Shown here: piece by piece, positions 61,341 to 64,000 of the stretch
Layout of the letters: each line of letters begins with the position of its first letter
How positions within the stretch are numbered: the stretch's first letter is position 1
Source: Holacanthus passer
Taxonomy: Eukaryota; Chordata; Actinopteri; Pomacanthidae
DNA length: 64,000 nucleotides
Direction of reading: 5' to 3'
NCBI GenBank assembly: GCA_025331565.1
Contig: JAFREQ010000120.1
Span: 372,001 to 436,000, forward strand
The notes under the pieces: generated by a model
The model's input: the letters and a program-made list of their open reading frames with translations, nothing else
Databases searched by the model: none
What the model was told of the DNA's origin: nothing
Made by a program: the position numbers and the translations under genes

Positions 61341-64000
61341 ACACTATACACAAAAAAACCACATTCCACTTCTCCAACACATCAGACATCACTAAACTAT
61401 ATATAATCATATGGGGATGATGTGTTGCATAACTGTGTCTGGGTCCAGAGGGGACATTTTGCGTGTGTGTGTGTTGATGTATTCAAAAGACAAGGACGCT
61501 CGGTGCAACAGGGCATCATGTTCCCTGTAATTAAATTCTAATGCTTCATCTGTTGGGATTAATTTGTTTATGATGTTTATGCCAATAAGTATGTTTTTGT
61601 AATTATTTGTGACAAATGAAGGCTGCAGAAGTATGTTGCTGAATATGAATCAAGTGGTTATAGGGAGGAAATGTGGGACAGTTGCTGGGATATCAGTTGG
61701 ACAAACACAAAAAAAACCAACCTCAAGTCTTAGTTGTTTTCTGTTCCTCGTACTCTATGACGCATTATCTTTCACACCATACAGATACATGTATATATTA
61801 TATGTATTTAAAAAAACGTTTCAAAAATCAAGTGATAATTGGATAATAACCATTTATTGCATTCGTTTTTCTCCCCATTGTCTTCACTTTTCATGGCACA
61901 TATTCAGGGCTCACCTCGACCTTGTTTGCTGTGAACACTGTTCTGGCTGCAGGAAACACATTGATCTGTCATTTCACACAAAAAACCCATGTAACACAAT
62001 CATAGACTGTAACACTGACACACAATATACCTCTGAGAAAATGATGAACAGTGCAGCTTTACTAGACAATAAAATTGTGTGTTGTTGGTTCAGAGCCAAC
62101 GCGTACGTGTCTGTGAAGCCAGAAATATCTCACTGCAGCTAAAGTTTGTGCTTCAAGGCCGAGTGTGACACATGTTCGAGCAAAACGAGTCCTTTCACGT
62201 CTCATGCTGCCCATGTTCTCTGGTTGCTTGTAATGTTGGTGATCTGGTATTTTAATCCTGCTTTTTGTGAGAAATAGCTTTAAAAATCTGTTGTGGTGTC
62301 ATCGTATTAAATCACATTATATCAAAAGTGCTCCTCATTATTATTGTTCCAAATTATTTACACACAATGTATTGAAGAGCAAAATACAGTCCAGTACGGC
62401 AACATCACAAACTGCAGACTCAAGTTGAGTCCATGTCTTTGTGACAAGTTATCAAAGGCCTCTACTGACATAACACACCTGAATCACCAGTGGAACTGTT
62501 GATTGCATTGTGGGTAATGTAGGAGCTTGTACTGTGCTGGTTTTGCTGCATCGATTTTCATGCCTTTTTGAAAAACGGTCCGTTCTGAGTCCGACAGTGT
62601 TGCAGTAGTTTGAGATTGGTGCTTTTTTATAAAAGTAGTGAGAGGTTTTTGTATTCTGCAGGCCGGCTGAAGGCTGCATTCAATGTTTAAATTATTATAA
62701 ATCTTCTTTTCTTCCCTCTGAATTGAGAGATACAGCACCTTGGCTTCATTTCTGCCAATCTTTTATGTGATTTAGGAGCACATTAGCGACTGTTGTGGTA
62801 TGTTGTGGTTCTCTGAAGTCTTATATTGTGTTTGTGATGAGATTATACTGTATTGATCTTAGTGTCACTCAGGATAATGGAAGTCTTGTGAGCGACTGAA
62901 ATTGTAGAAAAATACCTGCTTATAAACAGCTATTAACAGTTGTATAGTATCCTATAGTTTTCAATTAATTTTGCGGCTGCATGAGATTATGTCTGTTGTG
63001 TTTTTAGTCAATTGCAGCTGCTGTACTTTGCATCTGCACAGTGGTCAGAAGTACTTGTGTCATTTCATGTTCATGTTCCCGACCCAGTTACTTCTGATCA
63101 CGAATGAACATGAGAGTCTGTGTGTTTGTGTGCACAGTATGTATTTTCATGTGGAGATGTGAGCATACATCTGTGGTTTACCCAGTCACTCTTCGTATGT
63201 ATGTGTGCGTGTCAACTGTTTTTTTTTTTTATGTCAAATGTATTTGAGAACTCACACTCACACATACACACACTGTTATGTGCAGGCATTCAAGTTTTTG
63301 TTCATGTCATTTTTTTGTCTGTGTGTGAGCGAGAGCAGGAGGAGGGAGAAAGAGAGAGACAAGCAAAGTATTTTGCAAGCAGAACAGAAAGCCAAAGAAT
63401 AAAGAGAGCCAAGGTAATCTTACAAATAAAAAAATTTAAAAGCTTCCATCGCAGTGACAACCATTGAAATCGCTGAATGAAGCAGAGAGGCGGCACTGCT
63501 CCCACTCAGATAACAGTCAGTGATTTGGAGTGGATGTTTCCTCATCGGTTGAATGGTTTTGAATTTAAACTTCTCACATTTTAACCATTCAGCCAGAATA
63601 TTTCTCTTTGCAGTGGTTTACCTTCGACTGCCAGCAAATTCCCAGGTGATGATGACAAGTTCAGGAGAGATATTGTTAGACCAAAACCTTAACCTGACCC
63701 TAACTTAGCTACACAAATGAACGTGTTAGCTACAGTAACCCTTAGGTTAGGTTGACAAAGATTCAATTTGTGATCACGTCCTGATGCAGAAATATTATTT
63801 TGACACACAACATGCTTTTACCAGGCGGTCCAGACAGAAAACCTGAATTAAGTTGACTAAAAGGTGCTAAATATCTTTGACATCACTTCAGAGCATTTTC
63901 CAGTTTAGTTTTATTAGAATCTTTTATTGTGTCACAATATCACATTTGTGAAAATGCCACGCTCATTTGGGTTCGGTGTGAACTTTGCCTCCTCCTGAAT
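57628..64000. other. Non-coding stretch to the window end (intron of the candidate gene, or intergenic)
   Basis: No second exon was recognised on either strand. The long frames at 60627-61420 lie in pyrimidine-rich and CA-repeat DNA and resemble no family. CA-rich tracts occur at 58195-58235, 59515-59530 and 61309-61334. AT-rich complex stretches with TAAT cores occur at 61520-61610. Confidence 0.5.
61309..61334. repeat. (CA)n microsatellite
   Basis: Pure CA units, about 26 bp, continuing imperfectly into ACAAACACAACAC. Confidence 0.95.

Noticed and set aside
60627..61420. Open frames of 183 and 226 codons on the + strand
   Set aside because: They cross a TC-rich stretch and a CA repeat, have no domain, no promoter and no codon pattern of a real gene.
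1..64000. Search for CRISPR arrays, phage or bacterial defence systems, rRNA or intact tRNA genes
   Set aside because: Repeats present are microsatellites and eukaryotic transposons; tRNA-like signals belong to SINE heads. Nothing prokaryotic is seen.

Overview
The window is a piece of a ray-finned (teleost) fish nuclear genome. It has vertebrate exon-intron structure with GT-AG borders, vertebrate protein families, CA/GT and AAT microsatellites, and dispersed repeats typical of teleosts (Tc1-like elements, tRNA-derived SINEs, TTAA-flanked inverted-repeat elements, decayed LINEs). Nothing prokaryotic is present: no operons, CRISPR arrays, rRNA or phage genes.

Left part (1-22.3 kb): two real genes face each other. 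On the + strand are the last 11 coding exons of cds1, a phosphatidate cytidylyltransferase (CDP-diacylglycerol synthase); its 5' exons lie left of the window. On the - strand is a complete 10-exon tmem175, the endolysosomal K+/H+ channel (about 518 residues), with its GC-rich promoter near 22.3 kb. The two 3' ends converge, and the best poly(A) signals are only about 90 bp apart (15540 and 15643). The cds1 introns hold a Tc1-like element and a LINE remnant. Its long 3' UTR contains a TTAA-flanked inverted-repeat element.

Middle part (22.4-57 kb): a 35-kb stretch in which I find no intact gene. It holds repeats, an A+C-rich degenerate tandem region (28.7-29.4 kb), a cluster of GT microsatellites (41.1-41.5 kb), three tRNA-derived SINE-like copies, a broken long coiled-coil gene copy (49.3-50.5 kb) and a dead HIPK-type kinase copy on the - strand (55.3-56.4 kb). 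Several compact, homeodomain-site-rich stretches could be conserved enhancers, but only a comparison with other fish can show that.

Right part (57.1-64 kb): a CpG-rich block with CCG/CTG repeats is followed by a possible 23-codon first coding exon (57559-57627, + strand) with a good donor site. It may be the 5' end of a gene running off the right edge. The rest is non-coding.

The two intact genes act in separate pathways: CDS1 makes CDP-diacylglycerol in the ER for phosphoinositide synthesis, and TMEM175 sets lysosomal potential and pH. I see no evidence of a new multi-gene system. The items most worth checking are the candidate first exon, the convergent 3' ends, the inverted repeats around the tmem175 promoter, and the two decayed gene copies.
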